This document shows positions 1-11,304 of a DNA stretch of 64,000 bases, piece by piece (the first letter of the stretch is position 1; every line of letters begins with the position of its first letter). A model generated the notes under the pieces. That model made no database searches. It was given only the letters and a program-made list of their open reading frames with translations, and was not told the origin of the DNA. The DNA is taken from assembly GCF_037893015.1 (NCBI RefSeq), contig NC_133658.1, positions 256,535,856-256,599,855 of the forward strand. Reading direction: 5' to 3'. The position numbers were made by a program, and so were the translations under genes. This DNA comes from Macrotis lagotis (lineage: Eukaryota; Chordata; Mammalia; Peramelemorphia; Peramelidae).

Positions 1-132
1 CAGATATAGAATATTATGTACACTATTAGTTGCTGAGTTCACTTTGGCTTGTTTTTCTCTGTTGCAAGGGAACATATTTAGAAATATAAGGTTTAAAAGT
101 ATATTCTTCTGGGTAGAAGTATATTTAGAAAG

Positions 133-388
133 AGTTGGCTAGGTGGCATGGTGACTAGAAACACCAGATCTGGAGTCAGAAGACCTGAGTCCAAATCCAG
201 CATTGATATTTACTGACTGTGTGACCCTGGGAGAGTCACTTAACCCTCTTTGCCTAAGTTTCCTCACATGTAAAATGAGCTGGAGAAGGAAATAACATAC
301 TATTCCAGTATTTTTGCCAAGAAAACTTCCTGAATAGTATGGTCTTCAGAGTCACACAAACTCTAACAAAAGTGAACCACAACAATAT
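133..388 (+). mobile_element. MAR1-like SINE
   Basis: The tRNA-like head is ggctaggtggcatggtgac. The body runs gtgtgaccctgggagagtcac, cctcacatgtaaaatgagct, tttgccaagaaaact, and it ends in a CA-rich tail. Confidence 0.85.
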
Positions 389-689
389 TAAGAAATGTAG
401 GGTTGAAAAAAAAGCTTTTTAAAAAATTTGTATTAGACTTTTGAATTAAGCAGTGTCAAGAATTTGGGGTGAAAAAAATTACTTATGCAAATTGGCATCT
501 GCTCTCCTACTTACAGTCTTAGTGAATTACCCAAGGTCACAAAGTCAGAATGAATCAGAGACAAGACCTGAACCCAATTTCCAAGACCTTGATAAGACTC
601 CATCTACCATATCACAGTGCTTCTCAAAGTATGTTGCTTCATGTTTACCAGTGAACTGTCACAGCCACCACGTAAATTAAATGGAAGTC

Positions 690-990
690 AATTGAACAAT
701 CATGTAAGTACAGGCCACCTGGATGAGTCACAGGGGATACAAAGATGAAAAATGATACAATCTTTACCACCCACAAAGTATTTACAATCTAGGAAGGAGA
801 AAGAAAACAGCTTCAAATAAGAATATAATAAAGTGCATTAAAGAGGTCAGAGTGGAATAGGGTGGAAAGAGGGAGGGAACACTTCTGGTTGGGGAGGATA
901 AGGAAAAGCTTCATGGAAGAGATGGCACCAGAATGAAGCATTCAAGAAAGAAAGATTTCAACAAGAAGAGATGTGAAGCTAATTTGTTCC
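690..990 (-). mobile_element. L2 fragment
   Basis: It reads as reversed L2 3' sequence: caggggatacaaagatgaaa, tttacaatctaggaaggag, gcttcatggaagagatggca. Diverged. Confidence 0.55.
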
Positions 991-1021
991 AAACCTAGCA
1001 TATGTCTGTAAAGTAAAAGAA

Positions 1022-1160
1022 GGAAGGTAGAATGAATGAATGAATATTTGTTAAGTAACTAACCTATTATGTCTCCAAATCTGGGGATAGAAATTAAAAA
1101 ATGAGCTAGTACCTGCCCTCAAGAAACCTATATTCTAATAAGAAGAACAATTAGCAAAGA
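1022..1160 (-). mobile_element. L2 3' end fragment
   Basis: It starts with (aatg)n and atatttgttaag, which are the reversed L2 terminus, and continues tacctgccctcaagaaacct. Confidence 0.55.
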
Positions 1161-1325
1161 GAGGTGGTGATCAGAGAAGGGAATTTTGGTCTATAGGATC
1201 ACAGAAATGATGACTTGATCCATAAGGCAGTCAAGTAGTATGCCCTTTCCAGAAGCAAAGACCTAAATTGAATTTTTAAAAGTTAGATAATAGATCTCTG
1301 GCAGTTATTGAATGAGAACAGAAAG

Positions 1326-1440
1326 ATATATATATATACACACACACACATATATATGCCTACACACATATACATATATATTCCTACATGCACACACATA
1401 CATATGTCTAGATAGATAGATAGATATACATACACCTACA
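1326..1440. repeat. Mixed (TA)n(CA)n and GATA microsatellite
   Basis: Alternating TA and CA dinucleotide runs are followed by (gata)n near 1410-1424. Confidence 0.9.
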
Positions 1441-1718
1441 AACATATACGAAATCTCCAGAGAAAGAACTGGTAGAACCTAAATGCAAATCAGATATCTT
1501 TTTTCTTAACTTTCTTATTTTTCTTGGGTTTTTGACTATGTTTCTTTTCACAGAATGATATATACACAAGTACATATATATCCATATACATGTATTTTTT
1601 TCTTAAATTGTACAAAAGATGACCATATTTTAACCCATAAAAACCTAACATAAATGCAGAAAAGAAATATTAAATGCCAAGAGGCAACTAAAATTCACTT
1701 AGGTTATTACTATATTAT

Positions 1719-1975
1719 TGGGCACCTAGATGGCACAGTGAATCAAGTGCCAGACCCCAAATCAGGAAAACTTATCTTCCTGAATTCAAATCTGGACTCT
1801 AATTTATACAAGCTAGATGATCCTGGACAAGTCACTTAACCCAGTTTGCCTCAATTTCCTCATCTGTAAAATGAACTGGAGAATGAGAGAACAAATTGCT
1901 TCAATATCTTCACCTCCCCCCAAAAAAAAATACTCAAATGGGTCATGAAAAGTTGGTCAGGATTGAACAACCAAA
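1719..1975 (+). mobile_element. MAR1-like SINE
   Basis: It carries the head gggcacctagatggcacag, the block caagtcacttaacccagttt, and the 3' part atctgtaaaatgaactggag up to a CA-rich end. The short open frame here is a by-product of the SINE. Confidence 0.85.
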
Positions 1976-2104
1976 CCACAAAAATTCCAAAAAACAATAG
2001 TATTGATTTGATTTGTGTCAATCAGGAACAGAAGGTTGTGAGAGCAAAGAGAAAGAAGAATTTAAGATAATTTAGCTCCAGAGTCAAGTTCCAAAGTTTA
2101 GTGA

Positions 2105-2440
2105 ATTAAAATTCCTCTGGCAGCATGGTCTTACTATGTACTAGGCATTGTGCTATCATTGAGGAGATATTAAAAAAATAATCCTTGCTCTCAAGCACCT
2201 CATAATCTAATGGAAGAGATAAAAAGAAGACAAATGTGTACAAACAAGCTATATATAGGAAGGTACTAGAATTAAGAAGGGTTGAGAAAGGTTTCTTGTA
2301 GAATATGGGATTTTTCAAGAAGACTAAAAAAAAGAAAAGGACCTTTGAGTACAAAATGAGCTCTTTTAGAGGTAGCCAAAAATAGAAATTTAGAGTGGCT
2401 AAACCAAAAGGTGTATATGATTGTGATGGAATACTTTTGT
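2105..2440 (-). mobile_element. L2 fragment, left part of an interrupted copy
   Basis: It reads as reversed L2: tatgtactaggcattgtgct, tgctctcaagcacctcataa, ctagaattaagaagggttg. The likely continuation is at 3215-3500, with two SINEs lying between. Confidence 0.6.
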
Positions 2441-2458
2441 ACTTTAAGAAATGATGAG

Positions 2459-2608
2459 GGGTGGCTAGGTGGCGCAGTGGATAGAGAGAGCACTGGCCCT
2501 GGAGTCAGGGGTACCTGAGCACAAATCGGGCCTCGGATGCTTAATAATTACCTAGCTGTGTGGCCTTGGACAAGCCACTTTAATACATTTGCCTTGCAAA
2601 AACCTAAA
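2459..2608 (+). mobile_element. WSINE1-like SINE
   Basis: Head ggtggctaggtggcgcagtg, tail gccttgcaaaaacc-A(n). The short repeat aagaaatga at 2446-2454 and 2609-2617 is a probable target-site duplication. Confidence 0.9.
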
Positions 2609-2958
2609 AAGAAATGAACAGGATGTTCTCAGAAAAACTTGAAAAGACTTATATGAACAAATTGATACTGAACATAGTAACAGTAATATTGTAAGATGAT
2701 CTATCATGAATAATTTAACTATTCTCAGGAAAACAATGATCTAAGACAATTCTATAGGACTTATAATGAAAGGTGCTGTCCATCTCCAGAGAAGAACTAG
2801 TAGAGCCTGAATGTAAATCAAAGATATTTTTCCTTTATTTTTCTTAGGGGTTTTTTTTGTCTGTTTTCTTTCACAAATAATTTACATGGAAATGTGTTTT
2901 GCATGAGTATACATGTATAACCTGTGTCAAAGTATTTGCCTTTTCAATGGGGGAGGGA

Positions 2959-3113
2959 GGGGTGACTAGGTGGCACAGTGGATAGAGCACCCACCCTGGA
3001 GTCAGGAGTACCTGAGTTCAAATCCAACCTCAGACAATAATTACCTAGCTGTGTGGCCTTGGGCAAGCCACTTAACCCCATTTGCCTTGCAAAAACCTAA
3101 AAAAAAAAAGTTC
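2959..3113 (+). mobile_element. WSINE1-like SINE
   Basis: Complete head and tail. A perfect 16-bp duplication ttcaatgggggaggga flanks it at 2943-2958 and 3114-3129. Confidence 0.94.
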
Positions 3114-3214
3114 TTCAATGGGGGAGGGAAGAGAGAGAACTGGAATTCAAAATTTGAAAAAAAATTAAAATTACTTTGACATAAAATTGAGAAAAAATAA
3201 AATATAAAATAAGA

Positions 3215-3500
3215 TAAAAAAAAAAAGATGACAAGCAGAGAAAATGATGAGATGGGATGTGTTTTCTTTAGAACAGCCAGGAGACCAGTGCCACTGGATT
3301 AAAGAGCTCACGTCTAGCAGTAAAGGTATAAGAAAACTGGACAGGTAAAGAAAAGGAGGGTGAGATAGGAAGGGTTTTGAATGAAAGATTTTATATTTGA
3401 TCTTAAAGGCAATAGGGAGCCACTGATGTTTATTGAGTAGGGAAATGTTGACATCAGAACTGTGCATTAGGAAGCTTACTTTGTTAAGCAAAGTGACTTT
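3215..3500 (-). mobile_element. L2 fragment, right part of an interrupted copy
   Basis: It contains atttgatcttaaaggcaata, gggagccactgatgtttatt and aactgtgcattaggaagctt, the reversed body of L2. Confidence 0.65.
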
Positions 3501-3691
3501 GACCACATCCTTTCTCATCTCCAAATTTTAGTTTCTTTAGGTAAAAAATGCTAGTGTTAGACTAATAGATTTCTAAGGTCCTTTCCAACTCTAAACTTCG
3601 ATTCCAAAACTAAGTGAAATTTGAGCATGATTTACTGTCATCTCATTCCAAGCATGAAGACTAAAGATAAATTTTTTCAAAAGTTACTGGG

Positions 3692-3853
3692 AAGGTGCAG
3701 CTAGGTGGCACAGTGGATAGAACACAGGCCCTGGAGTCAGGAGGACCTGAGTTCAAATCTAACCTCAGACACTTAATTATTACCTAGCTGTGTGGTCTTG
3801 GGCAAGCCACTTAACCCCATTTGCCTTGCAAAAAAACAAACAAACAAACAAAC
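3692..3853 (+). mobile_element. WSINE1-like SINE
   Basis: Complete copy with an (aaac)n tail. The 14-bp duplication caaaagttactggg lies at 3678-3691 and 3854-3867. Confidence 0.94.
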
Positions 3854-4082
3854 CAAAAGTTACTGGGGAGCAAGGACAAGGCAGGGGATGATTTGCCTGA
3901 TTGTGCCTAATCAAATCAACCAGGTAACTCCCAAGCCTCCATTTCATTTGCTGAAAAGTTCATAATTAAATCTAACCAGTGGTGATGAACACATTCATTT
4001 CTGAACAATGTCTCTAATACTTGAATTGTTCAAACAGTCTCCTCTCTAACTCCTGGTTCATCATACAATTTGCAAAAAAATC

Positions 4083-4250
4083 TGATTGGATCTGGAGCGA
4101 GAGGAAATGAGTTCAAATTCTGGCTCTGGTATTTCTACCTACAGAATCTTGAATAAGTCAAATCCCCTCAAAGGACCTCAGTTTCCTTATTTGTAAAATA
4201 TAGGGATTGGACAAGATAGTCTCCAAAATCCTTTCAACTCTTGATCCTAA
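4083..4250 (+). mobile_element. MIR-type CORE-SINE fragment
   Basis: It contains gagttcaaattctggctct, cctcagtttccttatttgta and cctttcaactcttga in MIR order. Confidence 0.6.
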
Positions 4251-4327
4251 AGTAATATACATCATATAACTTCCCTGCTTTCCTTTCTATAATCTTCTGA
4301 CAGGTTTTTAGGACCTTCTTCATTCTC

Positions 4328-4555
4328 CGAGGCAGTGAGATGGCTCAGTGAATAGAAAAGCAGCCCTAGAGTCAGGAAAACCAGAGTTGAAATCTAGTCT
4401 CAGACACTTCCTAGCCGTGTTACCCTGAATAAGTTACTTAACCTGTGCCTCAGTTTCTTCATGGGTAAAATGAAGGTATTGATTGCACCCACTTCTCAAT
4501 GTTGTGAGAGTAAAATAAAATAATATTTGTTAATTAGCACAGAGTTAGCATTCTG
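4328..4555 (+). mobile_element. tRNA-headed CORE-SINE, MIR-type
   Basis: The head is gaggcagtgagatggctcag, then cagacacttcctagccgtgt, cctcagtttcttcatgggta and gttgtgagagtaaaataaa. Confidence 0.6.
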
Positions 4556-4599
4556 GTTTCTTTCCTTCGAATTCCTGCCTCCCATTCATTATGTTGTCC

Positions 4600-4925
4600 C
4601 ATTTATAATAATGTCTTCCTTCCTTTTGTCTATTCAAATCCTACTCAATCCTATCTCTTTCATACACATGTTTTATCTCTTCCAGGAAGCCTCCAAACTT
4701 TACTGATATCTCTTTCATCTAAACTCCTATAGTACTCAGTAAGCACGTTTGAGATTTAATATAAAGTACTAAATTGCATGGTGTGGAAACTGAGCTGTTA
4801 GTCTTGCCTCCCTTACTAGATTACAAACTTCTTGAGAGCAGTCATATCATCTATTTCTAAATTTCTGATAGCATGTACCATAGGCTGCATACAGAGTTGC
4901 TCAAGCACTTGTTGGTTGATTGAAA
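4600..4925 (+). mobile_element. L2 3' end
   Basis: It contains aggaagcctccaaactttac, ttacaaacttcttgagagca and ctcaagcacttgttggttga, the typical L2 3' order. Confidence 0.6.
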
Positions 4926-5119
4926 TTGAAACTGAAAAAATAATTAATTTTATATAATTAAATAATAATTTTAATATTATAGGATATCATGGATTGTTAC
5001 ATGTTAAATATTAATATTATGTTATTCTACTAACATATTAATCATTATTATCATTAAGATAGTATAAGTCTTCCTCCCACACCCTCACTCTCTCTCTCTG
5101 CCTGCCTCCATTTATCCCC

Positions 5120-5915
5120 TTACCACCCACTCATTCTTCCATCCCAATCTAATTTGGTTTCCATTTCCACTATTCTAAAAGAAACAGCTCTAGCCAATGA
5201 TAGCAATTATCTCCTGTTGCTAAATTCAATTTCTTTTTTGGTTCCCGTCCTCATTGATCTTTCTGCAGCATTTGATACTGGGGAGAATCCCTTAAATTTA
5301 AAGCATATTAAAAGAAACAAGCTATATGACATGGGATCAGTGTTTGATATACAATTCCCCTCCTCTGGCCTTCTTTGTATAGAAATGTTGATGTTTGTGC
5401 TTAAGATTTTTCATAATTATTTTTTAAGTTTTAGATATTCATTTTTTTCTTCAGGTTCCATGACACTAAGCTTTCATAATTCTCTTTCTCTCTTTTACTA
5501 TTCCTTCTCTCCTTTGCTAGTTCTTCTTCCTCCTTCATTCCATCTCTTAAATGAAGGTGTCCCCTTAAATTTTGATCCTTGGACTGCTCATTTACTTCTT
5601 CACTCTCCTTTGATTGTTGGTATTTCTGTGGTTTCAACTATCATCTCTATACTATGACTCCCCAAACTACATCTCTGCCTTCCAGAGCTTTGCTCCAATT
5701 ATCTCCACCTAGATAGTCTGCTGGCACTCCAAACTCATTATATCCCAATCCAAATTATCTCCCCTCCAAAAATGTAACTCCTCTCCCTAATTCCACTGTT
5801 TTTATGACTTGCATATTCAAAACTTAAGGCTAGCCTTGACTTCTCCCCTCTCTCTCACCACTCATACCCAATTAGTTGCCAAATTGAATGGACTCTCCTT
5901 CTTCAATAACTATGA
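5120..5915 (+). mobile_element. L2 reverse-transcriptase region fragment
   Basis: It contains ctcattgatctttctgcagcatttgatactg, which decodes as the reverse-transcriptase A motif LIDLSAAFDT. Later blocks resemble the downstream L2 coding region. A 167-codon open frame (5154-5657) survives but departs from the family after the motif, so I regard it as decayed. Confidence 0.7.
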
Positions 5916-5929
5916 ATAACTAGACTCTA

Positions 5930-6380
5930 AAGTATGAACGGCCTGTGATTCACTTTGGTGGAAAGAGTTTGCACACCTATGAAATTGCCAATCTCTTAGT
6001 ATATTGTAGTATTTAAATATTTTTACTACTAGTAGTACACTTTTTCTAGTAGGAAATTCTTCAAGACTTTCACAGATGCTCCCATTTTTTTCATAGGAAT
6101 GGCCCCTATTTGGTGAATGCTTTACTGGGGCTTATATAGAGATAAAGATAGAATATGAACATATTTTACTTTCCTAGATTGTACTTCTATTTTCTAGAAT
6201 GATCATTTGTAATTAATATGATCCTTAAAAGATGGTATCTTTAATATTGTATTGTAAACTTTGCTAAGCTACAACTAAAGATACAGTCATTTTAAAAAAA
6301 GAGCAAATGGTAAATGTGTTGATTCTGGCCATTTTTATACTTTTCTTGCTAAAGTTAAGATTATGGAGGGAAAATGGTTA
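5930..6380. other. Unassigned AT-rich intergenic sequence
   Basis: No gene or recognisable repeat was seen here. Confidence 0.5.
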
Positions 6381-6387
6381 ATTAATA

Positions 6388-6622
6388 TTTGTTGTTCATA
6401 GTATCTGAGTCTTTTTTTGATCCCAAATGGGATTTTCTTGGCAAAATTACTGGAGTGATTTGCCATTTCCTTCTCCACCTCAATTTTCATATGAGGGAAC
6501 TGAGGCAAATAGGATGGAGTGACTTGCCCAGAATCATACAGCTGGTAAGTGTCTGAAGTTGAATTTGAATTCAGGTCTTCCTGACTTGTATTCTATCCAC
6601 TGTGGCATCTACCTACCTCATT
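6388..6622 (-). mobile_element. MAR1-like SINE
   Basis: Reversed copy: gggattttcttggcaaaatt, gatttgccatttccttctcc, gaactgaggcaaatagg, ending tgtggcatctacctacctc. Confidence 0.85.
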
Positions 6623-6734
6623 AAGAAACATATTTTTCCTTTATTAAAATTTTCAGTAACCAGAGATGAAGCCATGAAATGCATTGTTCTGAGAACAAAC
6701 AAATAGTCTAGAGAAAAGAAGGCACTTGGTGCTG

Positions 6735-6915
6735 AGGGACCTTACAAATCCCACTCAGACACCAGTAGTTATATAAGTTAGTCACAACTCCCACACCAAA
6801 AGGTCCTAATCTGTAAAATGGGAAATATAATATTGGCACTATCAGTTTCCCAGGGCTATTGTTAAAAACACACCTTGCAAATCTAAAAATGCTATAGAAA
6901 TGAGAGCTAGTTAAA
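6735..6915 (+). mobile_element. MIR-type CORE-SINE fragment
   Basis: It contains gtcacaactcccacacc, cctaatctgtaaaatggga, cagggctattgttaaaa and atgctatagaaatgagagct. Confidence 0.5.
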
Positions 6916-6971
6916 AAGAAAAGAAAGAAATGTGAACTAGATAAAAGGAAAAGAAATAAATGTGAGCTGGC

Positions 6972-6988
6972 AATAGTAGCAATAGTAA

Positions 6989-7046
<58 letters not shown>

Positions 7047-7047
7047 T
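6972..7047. repeat. (TAG)n microsatellite
   Basis: An almost pure run of about 25 TAG/AGT units. Confidence 0.97.
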
Positions 7048-7139
7048 TAGTTTGCTTTTATGTCCAGACCTGTGATTTCCATGGCATGAGAAATGCTGGA
7101 TACTAACAGGTCTGCACCTGTTGTATGACTAATGTCCTG

Positions 7140-7271
7140 GTTCAGACAGCCAGTATGTTAGAGGTAGGAATCATCAATATCATCAACAAAGACATTTACA
7201 TAGCTTACTATGGTCCAAGCACTGTGATGAAGGTTTTACCACTGTTCTCTCATTTGATCCTCTCTACAACT
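7140..7271 (+). mobile_element. MIR-type CORE-SINE, left part
   Basis: It reads ccaagcactgtgatgaaggt, ctctcatttgatcctctcta up to the insertion point of LINE copy A. The right part resumes at 10492 with atgaggaaactga-like sequence. Confidence 0.6.
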
Positions 7272-8161
7272 GAAAGAGGTGGATGGGAGCCAAGATGGCA
7301 ACATGAAGGGATCGAGTCTTAGGAGCTCTCTGATAAAAACTCATAAACTAAGGACTCTAACTAAACTTTCGAGAGACAGAACCCACAAAGGGACCCAGTG
7401 AGGCAGTTCTCCTACTCAAGGTAAACTGCAAAAGAGCAGAAAGGCTCTGCTCCCGGGGCGGAGGGGCAGCCAGCCAGAGGGGTGGCCCGCCAGAGCCAAA
7501 GAACTTCAGCCTCCCAGAGGCAGCCCCAGGGTGCTGGGAGGCTCAGCTCACAGCAGCGGGGGAGTCTCCTGAGCTGCACCCCAGGGAGCACTGGCACAAA
7601 GTGGGGGAACAGCGGGGACCTCTGCCAGAGCAAGCACGCGGAGCCTAGCCCTCAGGGCACACAGCCAGCAGCCTGGTCTTTCAGCAGCCTAGACCCGGAA
7701 ACAGAAGCAGGCGGAGCCGGTAAGCAGGAGCCCCCAGGGCATGAGCCCATTGAGCTGAGGGAGGGGAGTGAAGAGAGACTGCCCAGCTCTGCCCCTTGAA
7801 CAGGACTCTGGAGCTCTGACCACATTCAGATCCTGATCGAAGTCTAGGGCCCCCCATAGAACAGCAGGGCCCCCCCCACCTCAGCCCCGTGGCAGAGGGG
7901 GGTGCTTATGTTCATTCACAGACCAGGAGGGAGGACAGAACCTCACACACTGAGACCCTTGTGGGAGTGTCCCAAAAGCTCAGGAAGCACCCCCAAAAAA
8001 CAGGCTTAGGCTGGTAAAATGAACAAAGAAACAAGAGGAAGACCATTGAGAAATATTTTGCATATGAGCCCAAGAAGGATGAAAATACTCAGTCTGAAAA
8101 TGAGGAAGCACAAGCTCCTGCATCTAAAGACTCCAAGAAAAACAGAAATTGGGCTCAGGCT

Positions 8162-9001
8162 ATGATAGAGCTCAAAAAAGACTTTGAAAATCAAATGAGG
8201 GAGTTGGAAGAAAAACTGGGAAAAGAAAAGAGAGAGATGCAGGAAAAACATGAAAATGAAGTCAGCAGCCTAGTCAAGGAAATTCAAAAAAATGCTGATG
8301 AAAATAGCATGCTAAAAACCAGCTTAGGTCAAATGGATAAAACAGTTCAAAAAGTTATGGAGGAGAAGAATGCTTTAAAAAGCAAAATTGGCCAGATGGA
8401 AAAAGAGATAAGAAAACACTCTGAGGAGAATAAATCCTTCAGACAAAGAATAGAATTCAGGGAGATTGATGAATTTATCAGAAATCAGGAACCAATACTT
8501 CAAAACCAAAAAAATGAAAAATTAGAAGAAAATGTGAAATATCTCATTGAAAAAACAACTGATATGGAAAACAGACTTAGGAAAGATAATTTGAAAATTA
8601 TTGGAATACCTGAAAGTCATGATCAGGAAAAGAGCCTTGACATCATTTTCAAAGAATTACTACAGAAAAATTGCCCTGATATTCTAGAAGCAGAGGGCAA
8701 AACAGAAATGGAGAGAATCCACCCATCCCCCAGAGAAAGAGATCCCAAAAAACCAACCCCCAGGAATATTACAGCCAAGTTGCAGAACTCCCAAGTCAAA
8801 GAGAAAATATTACAAGCAGCCAGAAGGCCACAGTTCAAATATCGTGTTGCTGCAGTCAGGATTACACAGGACTTAGCAGCAGCTACATTAGAAGCTCGTA
8901 GGGCTTGGAATACAATATACCGGAAGGCAAAAGAGCTTAGAATGCAGCCAAGAATGAACTACCCAGCAAGGCTGAATGTCCTCTTCCAGGGAAAAAGATG
9001 A
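8162..9001 (+). CDS. L1 ORF1p-like protein of copy A
   Basis: This 279-codon frame reads as LINE-1 ORF1p, an RNA-binding chaperone that trimerises through a coiled coil. Residues 1 to about 125 are a charged heptad-rich coiled coil. From about 120 to 215 lies the RRM-like domain, with NLKIIGIPE near 146-154, followed by the C-terminal domain with KEKILQAARR and ITQDLAAATLEARR, ending YPARLNVLFQGKR. The same frame is open from 8018, but the expected start (ATG at 8019, compare ATGAGCAAGCAG in copy B) is out of frame because of a 4-nt deletion near codon 4. The shorter Met at 8162 is therefore the first usable one in frame. Probably no longer functional. Confidence 0.85.
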   Translation: MIELKKDFENQMRELEEKLGKEKREMQEKHENEVSSLVKEIQKNADENSMLKTSLGQMDKTVQKVMEEKNALKSKIGQMEKEIRKHSEENKSFRQRIEFREIDEFIRNQEPILQNQKNEKLEENVKYLIEKTTDMENRLRKDNLKIIGIPESHDQEKSLDIIFKELLQKNCPDILEAEGKTEMERIHPSPRERDPKKPTPRNITAKLQNSQVKEKILQAARRPQFKYRVAAVRITQDLAAATLEARRAWNTIYRKAKELRMQPRMNYPARLNVLFQGKR

Positions 9002-9600
9002 ACTTTCAATGAACCAGGGGAATTTCAAAGGTTCCTTTTGGAATGGCCAGAGCTGAACAGAAGGTTTGATCTTCAGATACAGGACTCAGGTGAAGCATGG
9101 AGATTGGAGGACAGGGGGGAAATATGAGGGACTTAATGAAGATGAACTGCATGTATAGAAAAATGATACTGATAATATTCATATGAACCATCTCAGTTAA
9201 TAGAGCAGGTAGAGGGAGCTTTTATAGTTGAAGCACAGGAGAAAGCTGAATTCGAAGATAAAATATGGTGTAAAAATGGAGTCAATAAGAAAAAAGGGAA
9301 ATGGAATGGGAGAAAGAAAAAGGAGAGGGGGGAATAGTCCAAGCTATTTCACATAAGATTTTTTTTTATTACAATGAGCTATTGCAATGATATGGAAGGG
9401 GGGAGGCAAAGGGGGAATGAGGGAACCTTTGCTCTCATCAGAGATGGCTAGGAGAGGAAACAGCAAATATACTCAATGGGGTATAGACAACTGCAGTAAG
9501 AAGGAGGGGGGAGCAGGGGGAAGGGAAGGGGTGGGGATGTGAATAAAGGAGGAGAGGATGGACCATGGGGGGACAGTGGTCAGATATAACACATTTTCTT

Positions 9601-9747
9601 TTTTTACTTCTTGCAAGGGACTTAGATTGGATGGCCTGCCCAGGACCATAGGGCCAGGTAGATTCTGGGGCTAAGGGGTGGTATGGGGGCTCAGGGCTTC
9701 TTGGCCCCAGGACCAGGGATCTGTATGCTGTGCCACTCAGCAACCCT
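9601..9747 (-). repeat. Antisense SINE-like segment 1 in the 3' region of copy A
   Basis: This has the layout of a reversed WSINE1-like element: cttgcaaggg near the left, a cctgcccaggaccatagggcc segment, then ctgtgccactcag near the right. It is heavily diverged from the solo SINEs elsewhere in the window. The counterpart in copy B is at about 14781-14937, so it belongs to the family rather than being a late insertion. Confidence 0.6.
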
Positions 9748-9954
9748 ACAGCAGAGTCAGAGTGAAAGGAGAGAGAAAATATAGTACATGGTAGTGGAGA
9801 AATAAGAAAGGAGGGAGTTGCGATCAGCAATGGCAATGGTGGAAAAATATGGAAGTAACTTTTGTGATGGACTTATCATAAAGAATGTGATCCACTCACG
9901 ACAGAGTTGATGGTGTTGGAACAAAGACTGAAACACATTTTTTGTTATTATTAT

Positions 9955-10100
9955 TTGGGGGAGGGTGCAGGGCAAGTGGGGCTAGGTGGCCTGCCTGGGG
10001 CCACATAGCAGGGTGATCATTGGGTGTCTGGGGCCGGATTCGGACCCACGTGCTCCTGGCTCAAGGGCCAATGCTCTGTCTGCCACACAGTCACCCCTAC
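9955..10100 (-). repeat. Antisense SINE-like segment 2 in the 3' region of copy A
   Basis: It reads gggcaagtggggctaggtgg, then cacatagcagggtgatcatt, then ggattcggaccca and tgctctgtctgccac. These match the order of blocks in a reversed tRNA-headed SINE. The counterpart in copy B is at about 15121-15278. Confidence 0.7.
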
Positions 10101-10129
10101 TATTATTACTATTTTATTTTGTTTTGGGT

Positions 10130-10290
10130 CTTTTTTTTGTTCTTTTTGGTTTTTGCAGGGCAGTGGGGATTGGGTGGCTTGCATGTCACATAGCTGGGTG
10201 ATTATTGGGTTTACGAGGCTGGATATGGACTCAGGTGCTCATGGCTCCAGGGCTGGTGTTTCGTCCATTGCACCACCTGGCCATACCTAC
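10130..10290 (-). repeat. Antisense SINE-like segment 3 in the 3' region of copy A
   Basis: It begins with a T-rich run and ggtttttgcagggcagtggg, the reversed SINE tail. It continues through cacatagctgggtgattatt and ends ccattgcaccacctggcc, the reversed tRNA-like head. The counterpart in copy B is at about 15300-15463. Confidence 0.75.
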
Positions 10291-10491
10291 AATTATTACT
10301 ATTATTTTTTTTATTTTAATTTTTTTCTCCCCTTTACTTTTTTGCCCAAGCAAGTCTATCTATATTCATGGGGGGGGCGGGATATTTTGGTTACTTGTAA
10401 ACAAGTATATTTTATTAATGTAAAGAAAAACATTTGTACAAAATGAGAATAAAAAATAAATTTAATAAAAAAAAAAAGAAAGAGGTGGATG

Positions 10492-10580
10492 CTATTCTTA
10501 TCTTCATTATTCAAATGGGGAAACTGAACAAACAGGCTAAGCAACTCACCACAGTATTTGAATATAAGTGATTATCACCC
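10492..10580 (+). mobile_element. MIR-type CORE-SINE, right part
   Basis: It continues the element broken by LINE copy A: ctattcttatcttcattatt, aaatggggaaactgaac. Confidence 0.6.
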
Positions 10581-10643
10581 TAATCTTGGTCCCTCCACAC
10601 ATCTGTAGTAGTGGATATAAATGCTTAAATTTATTGCTAGATT

Positions 10644-10896
10644 TGAGGCAGCTGAGTGGTACAGTGGATAGCGTTCTGGGCCTGAAGTCAGGAAGACTAT
10701 TCTTTCTGAACTCAAATCGACCTCAGATACTTACTAGCTGGGTGACCTTGAATAAGTCACTTAGCCTGTTTGCCTCAATTTATTCATCTGAAAAATGATC
10801 TGGAGAGGAAAACGTCAAAACACTCTAGAATCTTGGATAAGAAAACCCCAAAATGGGATCATGAAAAATTGAACATGACTAAACAACAACAATAAA
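10644..10896 (+). mobile_element. MAR1-like SINE
   Basis: Head gaggcagctgagtggtacag, then ctagctgggtgaccttgaat, ctcaatttattcatctgaaa, ending actaaacaacaacaata. Confidence 0.85.
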
Positions 10897-10899
10897 TGT

Positions 10900-11300
10900 C
10901 AGTTCAAACTCAACTAATACTCTAATACTACCTATACAGAGATGTCCTGGAATCAGCTCTCACTGGCTTTAAAGAGTCAACTGCAAGATTTTACTATGAA
11001 AATTTATACTTGAGAAATTGACAATAGCTACAAATCAGAACTTGATTTGCTGTTTTTCTGATTGTATAGAACTAAGAAAGTGCTAATAATGTAAATCAAA
11101 TTTAAATCACCTCCATTTACACCAAAGAGCCAGGTTGTTAAACATTTACCAGTTCGCTCCTGAATATCCCTATAAGAATTATTTGAGCTCAACAGTACAA
11201 CAAAAGACTGAGAAGTAAAGTTTTCATCGTATTGGAGGCCTGGTGACCTGAGGAGGATAGAGGATGGAGGAGGAAAAGAAAGGAGAATGAAGATGAAGAT
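10900..11300. other. Unassigned intergenic sequence
   Basis: No gene or repeat recognised; GA-rich toward its right end. Confidence 0.4.
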
Positions 11301-11304
11301 GATG

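Larger units (their letters stand above)
7286..10477 (+). mobile_element. ORF1-only L1-derived LINE (HAL1-like), copy A, near full length
   Basis: A 14-bp target-site duplication gaaagaggtggatg at 7272-7285 and 10478-10491 brackets the element, and it ends in a poly(A) tail. It opens with gccaagatggc, an L1-type 5' end carrying the YY1-like CAAGATGGC (7291-7299). A GC-rich 5' UTR of about 730 bp leads to an L1 ORF1, then about 1.47 kb of non-coding 3' sequence. No reverse transcriptase or endonuclease is present. The 3' part contains three antisense SINE-like segments (9601-9747, 9955-10100, 10130-10290). It sits inside an older MIR-type SINE. Confidence 0.85.

Noticed and set aside
5154-5657. 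A 167-codon open frame starting MVSISTILKETALANDSNYL
   Set aside because: It covers a decayed L2 reverse-transcriptase region (LIDLSAAFDT) and has no sign of being a host gene.
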